Source of the DNA: Bacillus sp. V3B
GTDB taxonomy: Bacteria > Bacillota > Bacilli > Bacillales > Cytobacillaceae
Reading direction: 5' to 3'
Assembly: GCF_024494465.1 (NCBI RefSeq)
Contig: NZ_JAETXM010000015.1
Span: 25,148-89,147 of the forward strand
Length of the DNA stretch: 64,000 bases
A model generated the notes under the pieces. That model worked only from the letters and a program-made list of their open reading frames with translations. It ran no database searches and was not told the DNA's origin. A program made the position numbers and the translations under genes. Shown in pieces: positions 26,491 through 36,689 of the stretch; the stretch's first letter is position 1; the number at the start of each line of letters is the position of its first letter.

Positions 26491-26781
26491 TTAAATTTTA
26501 ATTAAGTGAAAACGACCTTTTCCGATTGTATCTCTCGTGTAATCAAGCTTTGTATGATTAAAGTAAACAAGATCATTTTCGTGAATTAAGATATCGATAG
26601 GATCAAATGTATACAAATGATCACCCTGAATAGGCTTCTCTTCCAGAGACAGCTTTAATTCAGGTCCCCCTCAACCGATTCCCATAGTAAGGCGAACATA
26701 TAGCTTTTCGTCCTCACTATCTCTTCCTTTTACAATTGCTTGATCTAATACTTCAAGTGCCGAATTAGTAACCTTAAACAA
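26491..26781 (-). CDS. HesB-like protein with in-frame TGA (candidate selenoprotein)
   Basis: From TTG 26781, behind GGGGGTGA, the frame encodes 96 residues interrupted only by TGA at codon 37 (26671-26673). The flanks read LYVRLTMGIG-[TGA]-GGPELKLSLEE. In HesB/IscA-like proteins this position is the conserved Cys. A HesB-related family (TIGR01911) is known in which several members use selenocysteine there. About 21 bases after the TGA lies an RNA hairpin: GCT-g-TCTCT, loop GGA, AGAGA-AGC. The rest of the frame is intact. If selenocysteine is not made here, this is a pseudogene. Confidence 0.65.
26634..26653 (-). promoter_or_regulatory. Possible bacterial SECIS hairpin
   Basis: On the minus strand GCTGTCTCTGGAAGAGAAGC forms an 8-bp stem with one bulged G and a GGA apical loop. 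The loop lies about 26 nt after the TGA, within the usual spacing for bacterial SECIS elements, with G leading the loop. Confidence 0.5.
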
Positions 26782-26921
26782 TATTGTCACCCCCTTTCAA
26801 AACCGCTCCTCCATAGGTTTATTAAAAATGAGATTCCTCTCCAAGGTTTCTTTGTCCTAGAAATTGCGATACAATATACTTTAAGTGAAGCAGAATGGAC
26901 TACACCAAGGAGATGAGATTT

Positions 26922-27212
26922 ATGAAAATATCGGTTAATGATGAAGCAGTAAAATGGTATCAGGATGAAATGGGACTAGAAACAGGCGATTTTGTTCGTT
27001 ATTATGCTCGATATGGTGGATCAACCAAAGTACAACAAGGGTTTTCCATTGGAATCTCTACTGAAGAACCTGTTGATATTGGAACGCAAACAACGAAAGC
27101 TGGAATTACGTTTTATATTGAAGAAAAAGATCTATGGTATTTTGATGGACATGACCTTTTAATCGAGTTTAATACAAAGATAAGTGAACCAGAATTTCAC
27201 TTCCAAAAATAA
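26922..27212 (+). CDS. yneR: HesB/IscA-like protein YneR
   Basis: The 96-residue protein matches Bacillus YneR (MKISVNDEAVKWYQDEMG, FVRYYARYGG, QGFSIGIS, WYFDGHDLLIEFN). It belongs to the HesB/IscA superfamily but lacks the cysteines used for iron-sulfur scaffolding, so its role is unclear. ATG 26922 follows AAGGAGATGAG; an earlier ATG at 26895 lacks such a site. Its position matches the B. subtilis yneR-plsY neighbourhood. Confidence 0.9.
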   Translation: MKISVNDEAVKWYQDEMGLETGDFVRYYARYGGSTKVQQGFSIGISTEEPVDIGTQTTKAGITFYIEEKDLWYFDGHDLLIEFNTKISEPEFHFQK

Positions 27213-27241
27213 GCAGACAAGTCTATTGTCTGCTTATTTTT
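27205..27241. terminator. Terminator after yneR
   Basis: AAAAATAAGCAGAC / GTCTGCTTATTTTT stem over a 9-nt loop. Confidence 0.82.
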
Positions 27242-27330
27242 CTACCTTTTTCAAGCCAATCTATCTCTTGTTAGCTTGGTATAGGGCGTAAATCTGAGTG
27301 TATCCTTCTAGTTACCCGATAGAAACCACT

Positions 27331-27624
27331 TTATGACCTCAGGTGGTGAGTTAATCCTTCGTTTTTAAGAATTTCACTTTGTTTTTGTCCCAATAAATCA
27401 AAATGAGAATAACCATCTTTTCTTTTGTCAATCCATTCTGGTTTAAGCCCGTACTGAATTCCCCAATTAATCAACTTGTTTAGATCCTTACAGCCAACCT
27501 TTGTAACCGTTTTACTATCCGGAAATCGATTATCCAACCAATAGTGAGTGAGAAAAGCAATCTCACCCTGATCAACTTTCGTTTTCCATTCTTTCAGTTC
27601 TTTTCGTGTAATACCAAAGGCCAT
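27331..27624 (-). CDS. yneQ: Conserved protein YneQ
   Basis: The 97-residue protein resembles Bacillus subtilis YneQ (MAFGITRKELKEWK, GEIAFLTHYWLDNRFP, TVTKVGCKDLNKLI, HFDLLG). Its function is unknown. The start ATG 27624 follows GGAGGGGGAGCAGGACAG. It is downstream of yneP on the same strand, as in B. subtilis. Confidence 0.85.
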   Translation of the reverse strand: MAFGITRKELKEWKTKVDQGEIAFLTHYWLDNRFPDSKTVTKVGCKDLNKLINWGIQYGLKPEWIDKRKDGYSHFDLLGQKQSEILKNEGLTHHLRS

Positions 27625-27667
27625 TTCTGTCCTGCTCCCCCTCCTTAAAAAGAGTCATGACTACAGA

Positions 27668-28087
27668 CTATTTTTTCTTTACTTCTTCATATTTATTAAA
27701 CCATTCAGGAAAAGCCTTTTTAAATTGAACAGGCCTAAAATTGTCTTTTTTTACAACAATATGTGTGGTGTTTCCTTGAGCACAAACTTCATCTTCCCCA
27801 TTTACAATGTGATACCCATAAACTGTTTTCAATCCATCGTTTTTTTCAATCCATGTTTTGACAAAAGCCTGTTCTCCATATCTTATGGCTTTCTTATATG
27901 TAATTTGAGCATCATAGACAGGAGCGTAATATCCCATTTCCTCCATAGCAAGATAATTGAATCCGAGGTCTATAATAAGCTGGGTTCTCCCTAGTTCAAA
28001 CCATTTTAAATAATTCGCATGATAAATAACACCCATCATATCCGTATCTGCATAAAGCAACTGAATTTCTTTACTTGAAATAAACAT
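27668..28087 (-). CDS. yneP: Acyl-CoA thioesterase YneP (hotdog fold)
   Basis: The 139-residue protein has the YbgC/FadM hotdog signature LLYADTDMMGVIYHANYLKWFELGR, in which Asp of the YADTD region is catalytic. It hydrolyses acyl-CoA thioesters in the cytoplasm. I chose ATG 28087 behind GGAGAGGAAC; the frame is open to 28108. The gene lies about 40 bases from yneQ and forms an operon with it. Confidence 0.9.
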   Translation of the reverse strand: MFISSKEIQLLYADTDMMGVIYHANYLKWFELGRTQLIIDLGFNYLAMEEMGYYAPVYDAQITYKKAIRYGEQAFVKTWIEKNDGLKTVYGYHIVNGEDEVCAQGNTTHIVVKKDNFRPVQFKKAFPEWFNKYEEVKKK

Positions 28088-28178
28088 GTTTTGTTCCTCT
28101 CCAATCATTGTGAGTATCTTTCATCTTTATCCTTTCTTAGTATAATGACTGAAACAGTATCTGTATCTATTAATAGGG

Positions 28179-30530
28179 TTACTCCACTTTTCCTAATTTA
28201 TTGAGCGCTCTTTCAATATCTTCTTTCTCAATTAGAGTAGCTACTTCTAACAAGGGAGTCGAGGTATTTTCAGTCATTAATCGAAGGGCCTGTGATTGAA
28301 ATGCTTCATTCATTAAGTTTGTAGCAAACCGTCCATTTCCATCATTGAAGTAGGTATTTAGTTCAAATCGGACAAACTGTTCGGCTTCTTCCGTCAAATA
28401 AAAATCAAATTGCTTTCCATATGATTTCATGATCTGCAATAATTCTTTACTTGAATAATCTTCGAAGTGAAGAAACTTCTTGAAACGAGATTGTAAACCT
28501 GGATTACTTTCAAGCAAGAGATTCATTTCATTAGGATAACCCGCCAACACGACGACGAGATTCTCATTATGTCGAGTCATTTCATCGACTAATGTGTCAA
28601 TCACTTCTTTTCCAAAATCACCAGAAGATTGCCCTAACAATGAATAAGCTTCATCAATAAATAATACACCACCGAGAGCATCGCGAATTTTACGTTTTGT
28701 TTTAATCGCGGTTTGTCCAACATATCCGGCAACAAAATCTGCACGACTTGAAATAATTAAATGACCTCTTTTTAATAAGCCACATTCTTTTAATAACTCT
28801 GCATAAATTTTGGCAACTGTCGTTTTCCCCGTGCCAGGATTTCCCGTAAAGACTGAATGGAGTTGTATCGGTACAGCAGGCAACCCATGATCGCGCCTCA
28901 TTTTCTGCATTTTAACAAAGGAAATAATCGAACGAACTTCATCTTTTACATTTGTTAAGCCGACTAGGCTATCTAATTGTTTCTGTGGATCTGTTCCTCC
29001 TGCTCTATCCTCATGGATAAAATCCTTTTTATCCAATAGTGAAAATTGTAAAAGGTCATCTTCTTCATCGAATGCTTGTCCTGACCCTTTTTGAAAAATA
29101 GCATCAAGAATAAGATTTCGCGCCGTTCGTGCATTTCCAAATGAATCATCGACTCTTTCTTTTTCAATTCGCTCTTCAAGAGCAGTCTTTGCGGCGTCTG
29201 TTAGAACATAATCATTATCAGCGGCTAGTTTTTCACCAATCCTAATTAATTCTTCATTTGTATAATCAGGTAATGAAATATGGTTAGACATCGGAAACCT
29301 GCTTCGCAATCCTTGATTTGCCTCTAAAAATTGCCGCATTTCATCGGGATATCCCGCAAGAATAACCGCAAATTTCCCTCCATATTCTTTACCTGTCATC
29401 AATGAAACGAGCGTATCGATTGCGGTTTGACCATAATCATTACCGGATTGTCCTTCTCGCTTTAAATTATAAGCTTCATCAATAAACAATACGCCCCCAA
29501 GAGCCCGTTCTACTACTGAACGTACATTTTCCTCTGTTTGACCTACATAGGCGCCCACTAACTGTGCACGGTCAACCTCGACCACTTCTTTGCTCGGTAA
29601 TACACCTAATTCATGATAAATTTTTGCAAACAATCGAGCAATCGTCGTTTTCCCTGTACCTGGATTTCCTGTTAGGATCATATTTAAACTGACTTCGTCC
29701 TTTGTTTGAAACCCTTTTTCCTTTCTTAACTTTTGATACTTAAAAAATTGATAAAAATCATTTACCCTTCTTTTAACAGACTCAAGTCCAATCATTCCGT
29801 TTAATTCATCTAGTGAACTAACAACACCTTCTTCCTCGCTGGCCCTATCATCAATAAACAGAGCTGACCATTGCTGTTTTAATTCGTTAATGGAAGAAAG
29901 ATGGAGCTTCATATTCTCAAAATGAACAGCAGTATGAAACGCACCAGCTAATGATTTTTCATATTCACTCGTTGCTTTTAATAATGAAGCGCTTTGTTCA
30001 ATAACCTCTTCCAAAATCCGGATCATTTTTTGATAGAGAACAAGTGAATCATCATTTATGATTTCGGTTGATGACTGTGTAAAAGAAGTTAATTTTTCCA
30101 TATGTAGTTCTGCTATCTTTAAAAATTGTTGGCATATAGTGATATAGAGATCAACCGCTCGTTTTCTGGCTTGACGATTATCGGTTTCTCGTATGGGCGG
30201 AAATGTTAATCCTTCTAATAATTTACTGCTTTTTTTCCATTCGTAACAAGCTAAATATTCATTTGCTCTTTGATTAGATGGATTTAATTTCTTCGCTTTT
30301 TCCATCCAGCCAAGAACAAGAGAGTCCTTTTTTCCTTTCGCTGCTGTAGATAATGCGACAATCGTCAGTAATTGCGAGGCAAGCATATTGTTTTTATTTT
30401 CTTTTATATCAATATCTTGCAGTAATCTTAATAATTCTCCTTCGTTTTCAATAAAACCATGCTTATTGAGTTCATTTTCCCATTTTTGAATGAGTTGTTT
30501 TTGTTCATCTTGTTTTTGTAATTTATTCAT
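28179..30530 (-). CDS. Tandem AAA+ ATPase (CbbX/SpoVK-like)
   Basis: The protein of about 783 residues has an N-terminal helical region and two consecutive AAA+ modules. Module 1 has Walker A GNPGTGKTTIARLF and Walker B GGVLFIDEAYNL; module 2 has GNPGTGKTTVAKIY and GGVLFIDEAYSL. Both have sensor-like NARTARN/NGRFATN arginines. Modules are most like CbbX and sporulation protein SpoVK, which has only one such module of about 320 residues. It likely remodels protein complexes, possibly in sporulation. ATG 30530 and a GTG at 30539 are possible starts. It lies between yneP and tlp. Confidence 0.85.
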   Translation of the reverse strand: MNKLQKQDEQKQLIQKWENELNKHGFIENEGELLRLLQDIDIKENKNNMLASQLLTIVALSTAAKGKKDSLVLGWMEKAKKLNPSNQRANEYLACYEWKKSSKLLEGLTFPPIRETDNRQARKRAVDLYITICQQFLKIAELHMEKLTSFTQSSTEIINDDSLVLYQKMIRILEEVIEQSASLLKATSEYEKSLAGAFHTAVHFENMKLHLSSINELKQQWSALFIDDRASEEEGVVSSLDELNGMIGLESVKRRVNDFYQFFKYQKLRKEKGFQTKDEVSLNMILTGNPGTGKTTIARLFAKIYHELGVLPSKEVVEVDRAQLVGAYVGQTEENVRSVVERALGGVLFIDEAYNLKREGQSGNDYGQTAIDTLVSLMTGKEYGGKFAVILAGYPDEMRQFLEANQGLRSRFPMSNHISLPDYTNEELIRIGEKLAADNDYVLTDAAKTALEERIEKERVDDSFGNARTARNLILDAIFQKGSGQAFDEEDDLLQFSLLDKKDFIHEDRAGGTDPQKQLDSLVGLTNVKDEVRSIISFVKMQKMRRDHGLPAVPIQLHSVFTGNPGTGKTTVAKIYAELLKECGLLKRGHLIISSRADFVAGYVGQTAIKTKRKIRDALGGVLFIDEAYSLLGQSSGDFGKEVIDTLVDEMTRHNENLVVVLAGYPNEMNLLLESNPGLQSRFKKFLHFEDYSSKELLQIMKSYGKQFDFYLTEEAEQFVRFELNTYFNDGNGRFATNLMNEAFQSQALRLMTENTSTPLLEVATLIEKEDIERALNKLGKVE

Positions 30531-30737
30531 AAACACCACTTCTTTATCTTGTTGTTATGATCTTAAGGAATCTCTTCTATTCTAACATATTTACTTAAAG
30601 GAAATAGGAAAAGTCTTTTAGAGCATAAAAGTTGATCATAGAGGATATTTCAAACGTTTAAGAGGACCCCACCCAAAGAACGGTTTTCTTTAAGTAGGGG
30701 TTTAAAAGGATCATTTTCTAATTTAGTTCATTAATGA

Positions 30738-30959
30738 TTAACGAGCTCCATTCTCATCATGTATTTCTGAGCGCATTGCCTCAATACTTTCCCGACGACG
30801 CTCATTTTTTGCTTCCACTTGTGCTCTTTCGTCGCCACTTAAATTGTCCATTGTTGCTTCCGCTTTTCGGATATTATCATCCGTATTGACAATCATCTGT
30901 TGTAGCTTTTCAACATTATCACTACGATCATCTGGGTTCGGTTTATTATTGTAGGGCAT
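30738..30959 (-). CDS. tlp: Small acid-soluble spore protein Tlp
   Basis: The 73-residue hydrophilic protein matches Tlp (PYNNKPNPDDRSDNVEKLQQ, a DNIRKAEATMD core, ENERRRESIEAM-like end). Tlp is made in the forespore under SigG and is a minor spore core component. The ribosome site AAGGAGG precedes ATG 30959. It is next to sspN, as in Bacillus subtilis. Confidence 0.93.
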   Translation of the reverse strand: MPYNNKPNPDDRSDNVEKLQQMIVNTDDNIRKAEATMDNLSGDERAQVEAKNERRRESIEAMRSEIHDENGAR

Positions 30960-31079
30960 AACATTTCCTCCTTGTAATGAGATTTAATCGTACAAAATTA
31001 GTTTGTCAACTTCTTTTGAAAAATAATCAGAAAGCAGAAACATAATTTTTATTTAACATAATTTTATTATGTAAACTAA

Positions 31080-31124
31080 AAAAACATAGAGAAATGCTGT
31101 ATCTAGCGTTTCTCTATGTTTTTT
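31080..31124 (-). terminator. Terminator after sspN
   Basis: AAACATAGAGAAA / TTTCTCTATGTTTTTT stem, 14-nt loop. Confidence 0.75.
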
Positions 31125-31135
31125 AATTTATTTAA

Positions 31136-31279
31136 TTATTCTCCCTTAGTCTGCATCACTTGGGCGTGTTCTCCAGATGTATCTTGCATTTTCTTTCCTT
31201 TACTGCCTCCAAAACCGCGCGGTTGTGTTCCAATATGACTTGGAACGAAATGTTTACTATCTTTCTTTGGATTACCCAT
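31136..31279 (-). CDS. sspN: Small acid-soluble spore protein N
   Basis: The 47-residue protein reads [20 protein letters not shown] and ends QVMQTKGE, clear SspN features. It is a minor forespore-made SASP. ATG 31279 follows GAGGGAATC. The gene is too short for most ORF callers. It precedes tlp on the minus strand, and the two are co-regulated in sporulation in Bacillus subtilis. Confidence 0.93.
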   Translation of the reverse strand: MGNPKKDSKHFVPSHIGTQPRGFGGSKGKKMQDTSGEHAQVMQTKGE

Positions 31280-31421
31280 TCGATTCCCTCCTCAAAGCGT
31301 AAATCTTTCATGAGAATGTTATTACCAGCCACTCTATTTTGCTGATGTTACTCCTCATGTAAAGTATCTCCTATGAAAGGGGGTTTCATTATTGGTAAAG
31401 AATGTTAGCACACTCTTATAT

Positions 31422-31553
31422 TTATTCAGCTTTGCTTAAATGTTTTTTCTCTAAGCGTTCTTCGATTTTTTCTATTGCAACTTGGTCACGTAATAATTGT
31501 AGTTTATTTTCGTTAACTAGTTCTGCAAATGAACGTTTTCTGGGCTTTCTCAT
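31422..31553 (-). CDS. fbpB: FbpB-like Fur-regulated basic protein
   Basis: The 43-residue basic protein (RKPRKRSFAELVNENKLQLL, EERLEKKHLSKAE) resembles Bacillus subtilis FbpB, which acts with the FsrA RNA in the iron-sparing response and represses iron-rich proteins such as aconitase. ATG 31553 follows GGAAGGTG. I see no convincing Fur box; a weak AT-rich palindrome lies about 110 bases upstream. The aconitase gene lies about 1 kb further along the strand. Confidence 0.75.
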   Translation of the reverse strand: MRKPRKRSFAELVNENKLQLLRDQVAIEKIEERLEKKHLSKAE

Positions 31554-31815
31554 TTCTTATTCACCTTCCTTATTTACTATTGTAACGGTTATTATGGTCT
31601 AAAACCGCTTAAATTATTACAACTTTTCGAAAATTAATTTCTTTGCAATTACTTTTTTTTATTAATATCATTGAAATTATAGCATTTGTTTATTAACTTA
31701 ATTGTGAAAAATATCACATCTTTCGCAACTTTTTGTGTAATTTTTGTTTCCATGATTACTTAGCTATATAGGCTAGGAAAAGTTTACATCCCTTGTTATT
31801 AAAGTAATGTATCAT

Positions 31816-31853
31816 AAAAGGAGCACCGATCCTGTTAGACCAGTGCTCCTTTT
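31816..31853 (-). terminator. Terminator of yneN
   Basis: AAAAGGAGCAC / GTGCTCCTTTT stem overlapping the yneN stop codon. Confidence 0.85.
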
Positions 31854-32361
31854 ACATATCTTCTATATATTGTTTCATAATATCTTCTGTCATTGCCGTT
31901 AAGTATTTATGACGAATGATCCCCTTTTCATCAATAAAATAGGTAGTTGGAATCGTCAACACTTGATACATTGAATTCACCGTGTCTTTCTCATCGAGCA
32001 AAATAGGAAAAGTAATTCCCATCTCTGTCACAAATTTATTTACATTATATTGAGGATCAATATTAACTGCTAGAATAACGACATCCCCTTTTGCTTGTTG
32101 ATAAAATTCTTCCATATCAGGCATTTCTTCTTTGCATGGAGGACACCAAGTTGCCCAAAAGTTCAACATCACTTTTTTGCCTCTATAATCGGATAATTTC
32201 ACTGATTCACCCGTTAACGTTTTCACCTCAAAATCAGGCGCGTTTACTCCTAGACCTAGCCCAGGAAGGTTGTCTGGCTTTTCTTCCTTTTCCATTGCTT
32301 GAACAATTGCAACGGTCATCAGTGCAAGTAAAAGAACAGATGCTGCAACTTTTTTAACCAT
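31852..32361 (-). CDS. yneN: Thiol-disulfide oxidoreductase YneN (ResA/TlpA-like)
   Basis: The 169-residue protein has an N-terminal membrane/signal helix, then a thioredoxin fold with NFWATWCPPCKEEMPDME (WCPPC redox site) and TTYFIDEKG. Extracytoplasmic ResA-like proteins reduce cytochrome c or spore-wall enzymes. Its position between sspN and acnA is the B. subtilis order. ATG 32361 follows AAGGGGGATT. Confidence 0.92.
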   Translation of the reverse strand: MVKKVAASVLLLALMTVAIVQAMEKEEKPDNLPGLGLGVNAPDFEVKTLTGESVKLSDYRGKKVMLNFWATWCPPCKEEMPDMEEFYQQAKGDVVILAVNIDPQYNVNKFVTEMGITFPILLDEKDTVNSMYQVLTIPTTYFIDEKGIIRHKYLTAMTEDIMKQYIEDM

Positions 32362-32455
32362 GAAAAATCCCCCTTCATTCCCAATTCATTCTATGTATAT
32401 TGTAACCTAAAGCATAAATATAATGAAATAATTTATATACAGTGTTTATCTAAAA

Positions 32456-32486
32456 AAACACCATACAAGAAAAATGTATGGTGTTT
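32456..32486 (-). terminator. Terminator of acnA
   Basis: AAACACCATACA-agaaaaa-TGTATGGTGTTT just downstream of the aconitase stop. Confidence 0.8.
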
Positions 32487-32499
32487 CAAGAAAATCTAA

Positions 32500-35205
32500 T
32501 TATTTTAATTTCTCACGAAGAACCATTTGAAGAATACCACCATGACGATAGTAATCGATTTCTACTTCTGAATCAAAGCGAACAAGTACGTCAAATTCTT
32601 TCTTATTGCCTTCTTCATCTGTAGCCGTTACTCTAACGAAGTCACGTGGACGAACGTTTTCATCAATTTGAACATCAATTGTTTCTTTACCCGTTAGGCC
32701 AAGTGTTTCAGCACTTTCGCCATCCTTGAATTGTAATGGAAGGACACCCATAAGAACAAGGTTAGAACGGTGAATACGCTCATAGCTTTCAGCGATAACG
32801 GTTTTGATTCCAAGTAAGTTGGTTCCTTTTGCTGCCCAGTCACGAGAAGAACCCATTCCATAGTCTTTCCCAGCAAAAACAACAAGACCTGTGCCATCTT
32901 CTTTATACTTCATACAAGCATCAAAAATAGAAGTCACTTCACCAGTTGGCCAGTAAGTTGTGAATCCACCTTCTGTACCAGGAGCGATCTGGTTACGAAT
33001 ACGGATGTTGGCAAATGTACCACGCATCATCACTTCATGGTTACCACGACGAGATCCGTATGAGTTAAAGTCACGTACGTCTACACCATTTTCACGTAAA
33101 TATTTACCTGCTGGTGTATCTTTACCGATTGCACCCGCTGGAGAAATATGGTCCGTTGTCACAGAATCACCGAACTTACCAACAACACGTAAACCATTTA
33201 ATGGTTTTACTTCATCTGGATCAGGGTTTAAGCCTTCGAAGAACGGTGGATTTTGGATATAAGTTGAATTTTCATCAAATGAATAAAGTGGTTCATTGCT
33301 TGTTTGAATTTTATTCCAAAGAGCATTATCACCAAATACATTTGCATATTCGGTACGGAATAATTCTGGTGTAACGGTTTGTTTCACAACTGCATTTATT
33401 TCAGCAGTAGTTGGCCAAATATCTTTAAAGAATACATCATTGCCATCTTTATTTTTACCGATTGATTCGTTCTGAAGATCGATATCAACGGTACCTGCTA
33501 ATGCATAAGCAACAACAAGCGGCGGTGAAGCCAAGTAGTTTGCTTTTACAAGCGGATGGATACGTCCTTCAAAGTTACGGTTACCTGAAAGAACAGATGT
33601 AACAAGTAGATCGCTATCAGCAACTGCTTTTTCAATTTCTTCTTTTAATGGGCCAGAGTTACCGATACAAGTTGTACAGCCATATCCTACAGTGTTAAAG
33701 CCAAGTTGATCTAAATAGGGTAGAAGACCTGAATCACGTAAGTATCCTGTTACCACTTTTGATCCTGGAGCTAAAGAAGTTTTCACAAATTTAGGTACTT
33801 CCATACCAAGTTCAACTGCTTTTTTCGCAACTAAACCTGCACCAACTAATACATAAGGATTAGAAGTATTTGTACAGCTTGTGATCGCTGCGATGGCAAT
33901 AGCACCTGTTTTCATTTTCGTTTGATCGCCATTTGCAAAATCAACCGTTACTTCTTTGTCAATTTCTTTCTCATCTAAACCAAAACCTTGGTTTCCTTGA
34001 GGAGCTGTAAGTGCTTCGTTAAATTCTTTCTTCATAGCTGAAAGCGGAATTAAATCTTGTGGACGTTTCGGACCAGAAAGATTTGCTTCGATTTCAGATA
34101 GGCTTATTTCAACCACTTTTGTATAGACTGGCTCAAAAGATGGATCAAAGAATAAACTATTTTCTTTACAATATGTTTCAACAACTTTGATTTGCTCTTC
34201 TGAACGACCTGATAGACGCATATACGTAAGTGACTCATCATCTACTGGGAAGAATCCACAAGTTGCACCATATTCAGGAGCCATATTAGCAATCGTTGCA
34301 CGGTCAGCAAGTGGTAATGCAGGTACACCAGGGCCGAAGAATTCAACAAATTTACCAACCACACCATGGCTACGAAGTACTTGTGTTACTTTTAAGGCAA
34401 GGTCAGTAGCGGTTGCACCATCTGGAAGTTCACCAATTAACTTAACCCCTACAACTTCAGGAACTGGGAAATAGGAAGGTTGTCCAAGCATTCCTGCTTC
34501 CGCTTCAATACCGCCTACGCCCCATCCAAGAACACCGATACCATTAATCATCGTCGTATGAGAATCTGTTCCTACTAATGTATCAGGGAATGCATCATAT
34601 TCTCCGTCTTCATTTTCAAGTGCATGCACAACATTAGCCAAGTATTCTAAGTTGACTTGGTGAACGATTCCTGTCGCAGGTGGAACGGCACGATAGTTAT
34701 CGAATGCTTTTTGTGCCCAGCTTAAGAACTGGTAGCGCTCCGCATTACGTTCAAATTCTAGTTCCATGTTTAAACCAAGAGCTTCTTGTGTACCGTACTT
34801 GTCAACTTGTACAGAGTGGTCAATAACAAGGTCAACTGGTTTAAGCGGATTAATTTTATCAGGATCTCCACCTAAATCAGCCATTGCTTTACGAAGTGAT
34901 GCAAGGTCAACAACAGCAGGAACTCCTGTAAAGTCTTGAAGGATAACGCGTGAAGGTTTGAATGGAACATCAATTTCTTTTACTTCATTTGTACCCCATT
35001 TTGCTAGGTTTTCAACATGTTCTTTTGTAATCACTCGGCCATCTTGTTGGCGAAGAACGGATTCCAATAAAACCTTAATAGAGTAAGGCAATTTTGAAAC
35101 ATTTCCCACTCCCGCTTGTTCTAAAGCACCTAAGTGATAATAATTGTAGCGCTTCCCGTCTAACTCAAACGACTTACGGGCATTAAAAACATCATTTTTT
35201 GTCAT
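32500..35205 (-). CDS. acnA: Aconitate hydratase (aconitase A)
   Basis: The 901-residue enzyme has the iron-sulfur ligands in [11 protein letters not shown] and [13 protein letters not shown], and a C-terminal swivel domain ([16 protein letters not shown]). It interconverts citrate and isocitrate in the TCA cycle. The Bacillus protein (CitB) also binds RNA when it loses its cluster. The likely start is ATG 35205 with GGGGGAAAATAC upstream; the frame is open to 35250. It is a single gene with its own terminator, next to the FbpB-like gene that may repress it. Confidence 0.97.
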   Translation of the reverse strand: MTKNDVFNARKSFELDGKRYNYYHLGALEQAGVGNVSKLPYSIKVLLESVLRQQDGRVITKEHVENLAKWGTNEVKEIDVPFKPSRVILQDFTGVPAVVDLASLRKAMADLGGDPDKINPLKPVDLVIDHSVQVDKYGTQEALGLNMELEFERNAERYQFLSWAQKAFDNYRAVPPATGIVHQVNLEYLANVVHALENEDGEYDAFPDTLVGTDSHTTMINGIGVLGWGVGGIEAEAGMLGQPSYFPVPEVVGVKLIGELPDGATATDLALKVTQVLRSHGVVGKFVEFFGPGVPALPLADRATIANMAPEYGATCGFFPVDDESLTYMRLSGRSEEQIKVVETYCKENSLFFDPSFEPVYTKVVEISLSEIEANLSGPKRPQDLIPLSAMKKEFNEALTAPQGNQGFGLDEKEIDKEVTVDFANGDQTKMKTGAIAIAAITSCTNTSNPYVLVGAGLVAKKAVELGMEVPKFVKTSLAPGSKVVTGYLRDSGLLPYLDQLGFNTVGYGCTTCIGNSGPLKEEIEKAVADSDLLVTSVLSGNRNFEGRIHPLVKANYLASPPLVVAYALAGTVDIDLQNESIGKNKDGNDVFFKDIWPTTAEINAVVKQTVTPELFRTEYANVFGDNALWNKIQTSNEPLYSFDENSTYIQNPPFFEGLNPDPDEVKPLNGLRVVGKFGDSVTTDHISPAGAIGKDTPAGKYLRENGVDVRDFNSYGSRRGNHEVMMRGTFANIRIRNQIAPGTEGGFTTYWPTGEVTSIFDACMKYKEDGTGLVVFAGKDYGMGSSRDWAAKGTNLLGIKTVIAESYERIHRSNLVLMGVLPLQFKDGESAETLGLTGKETIDVQIDENVRPRDFVRVTATDEEGNKKEFDVLVRFDSEVEIDYYRHGGILQMVLREKLK

Positions 35206-35516
35206 ATGTATTTTCCCCCTATTCATGATATCCGTAATAATCATATACAATTTTTATCAATTTGTCGAAAAATTTGAATTTTTACTTTTGTGACAAACTT
35301 CTCCAACTATTCCATTCTAATATATGCCCTTGTATATGTAAATAACAAGAAACCACAAGAATGTTAAGAACATATTTATTATTTCAAAAAAACAATTATA
35401 ATATTTATTTAAAATATGAAAATCTTCCCTAGAGAAGTAACACTACCTGAATCTTATTGATGAAGAATAATTTTTCGATATAGAAGGGATAATATCGAAA
35501 TGTGGAGGTGATAATC

Positions 35517-35666
35517 ATGGCAAAAAGAAAAGCAAACCATATTATTCCTGGAGCTAATGCAGCCAGTGGACAAGGTAAAGGTACCGGATATAATGAAGAA
35601 TTTTCTAACGAACCGCTAACAGAGGCTCAAAAATTAAATAATAAAAAACGGAAGAAGAACCAATAA
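35517..35666 (+). CDS. sspO: Small acid-soluble spore protein O
   Basis: The 49-residue protein begins [20 protein letters not shown] and ends KKRKKNQ, as in SspO (CotK). It is made in the forespore. ATG 35517 follows GTGGAGGTG. It is divergent from acnA, as in B. subtilis. The following 150 bases hold no gene. Confidence 0.95.
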   Translation: MAKRKANHIIPGANAASGQGKGTGYNEEFSNEPLTEAQKLNNKKRKKNQ

Positions 35667-35818
35667 GTATTGTGAAACCGATAATTCTCGCTTTTTTAAA
35701 AGGCTTGTAATAGTACTGGTGCTTTAAAATTTATATGTAAGTTATTTAATAAAACAAAACACATGCTTACATATGCCTAAGGACATCTTCCAACAGTACG
35801 CATCAATAGTGCTTTTAA

Positions 35819-35856
35819 AAAACAGCCCCCATCTTAAAACTTGGAGGGCTGTTTTC
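35819..35856. terminator. Terminator hairpin
   Basis: AACAGCCC ... GGGCTGTTTT, between sspO and the convergent small gene. Confidence 0.7.
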
Positions 35857-35857
35857 A

Positions 35858-36118
35858 TTATGGTGTTTGGTTCACTTCACTTACCATGCTTTGTAAATCA
35901 TTTTGAAACTTTTCTAATTGAACACGTTGATGTTCAGAAGCTACTTCCATTGCATTTTCAATTTGCTGATACGCTTCATTTACTTCTTGTTTTAAATGTT
36001 TAAGCTGGTGTCCATAGCTAGCTGAGTCTTGTACAATCTCATAATAAAGCTCTTCAGCATCCTCTACACCTTGTTGTGCTGCTTGAAACGCCTGCTGTTT
36101 ATTTTTATGGTATGGCAT
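35858..36118 (-). CDS. Small helical protein, 86 aa
   Basis: From ATG 36118, behind AAAGGAGGGAAC, the product is PYHKNKQQAFQAAQQGVEDA..., Gln/Glu-rich and predicted to be a helical hairpin. Its style (no membrane part, alternating hydrophobics) resembles small spore or coat-associated proteins, and it lies between sspO and sspP. I do not recognise a named family. Confidence 0.7.
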   Translation of the reverse strand: MPYHKNKQQAFQAAQQGVEDAEELYYEIVQDSASYGHQLKHLKQEVNEAYQQIENAMEVASEHQRVQLEKFQNDLQSMVSEVNQTP

Positions 36119-36223
36119 GTCTGTTCCCTCCTTTACTAAATATGTACCGTTAAATTGTGCAATCATGAAATAAAATATTCAGCATAAAAAAAAATCATTT
36201 TCTCATCCTAATAAGGAGGAGGG

Positions 36224-36367
36224 ATGAAAATGAATAAAAATGATGGGAAAGATATGCGTAAGAACGCACCAAAGCAATCAGGTCAACCTGAGCCACTAAG
36301 CGGTTCTAAAAAGGTGAAGAACCGCAATCATACAAGACAAAAACACAATTCTCACCACGATATGTAA
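36224..36367 (+). CDS. sspP: Small acid-soluble spore protein P
   Basis: The 47-residue protein shares [20 protein letters not shown] and a terminal HDM with SspP (CotL). It is expressed in the forespore. ATG 36224 and ATG 36230 are both possible behind AAGGAGGAGGG. It is normally co-transcribed with sspO; here a minus-strand gene has been inserted between them. Confidence 0.93.
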   Translation: MKMNKNDGKDMRKNAPKQSGQPEPLSGSKKVKNRNHTRQKHNSHHDM

Positions 36368-36407
36368 TCAGCAATCTATGGTGATTTTCTCTACCTTGCT
36401 ATAAATG

Positions 36408-36452
36408 AAATAAGCCCACGACTCATAAAAGTGAATCGGGGGCTTATTTTTA
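36408..36452 (+). terminator. Terminator after sspP
   Basis: AAATAAGCCC / GGGCTTATTTTT. The remaining 36453-36689 shows no gene. Confidence 0.8.
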
Positions 36453-36689
36453 ATTGTAAGGAAGTATATTACAGTTGAAAATCAAACTAGTTTGGCACTA
36501 TACTCTACCTTAACCATCATGATTTTTTACATAAATATGATGGTTTTCATTTTCGTTTAACCATTTAATAAGAGAAAATGCTAATAAGCGGTAGAGGCAA
36601 AGCATTTAATACGGCTACAATAACCGCTTGCTCGGTTAAAATTTCTGTCAGTGCTCAGCGAGAAAATTCTGGTCGGTCTTGAGCATCAC

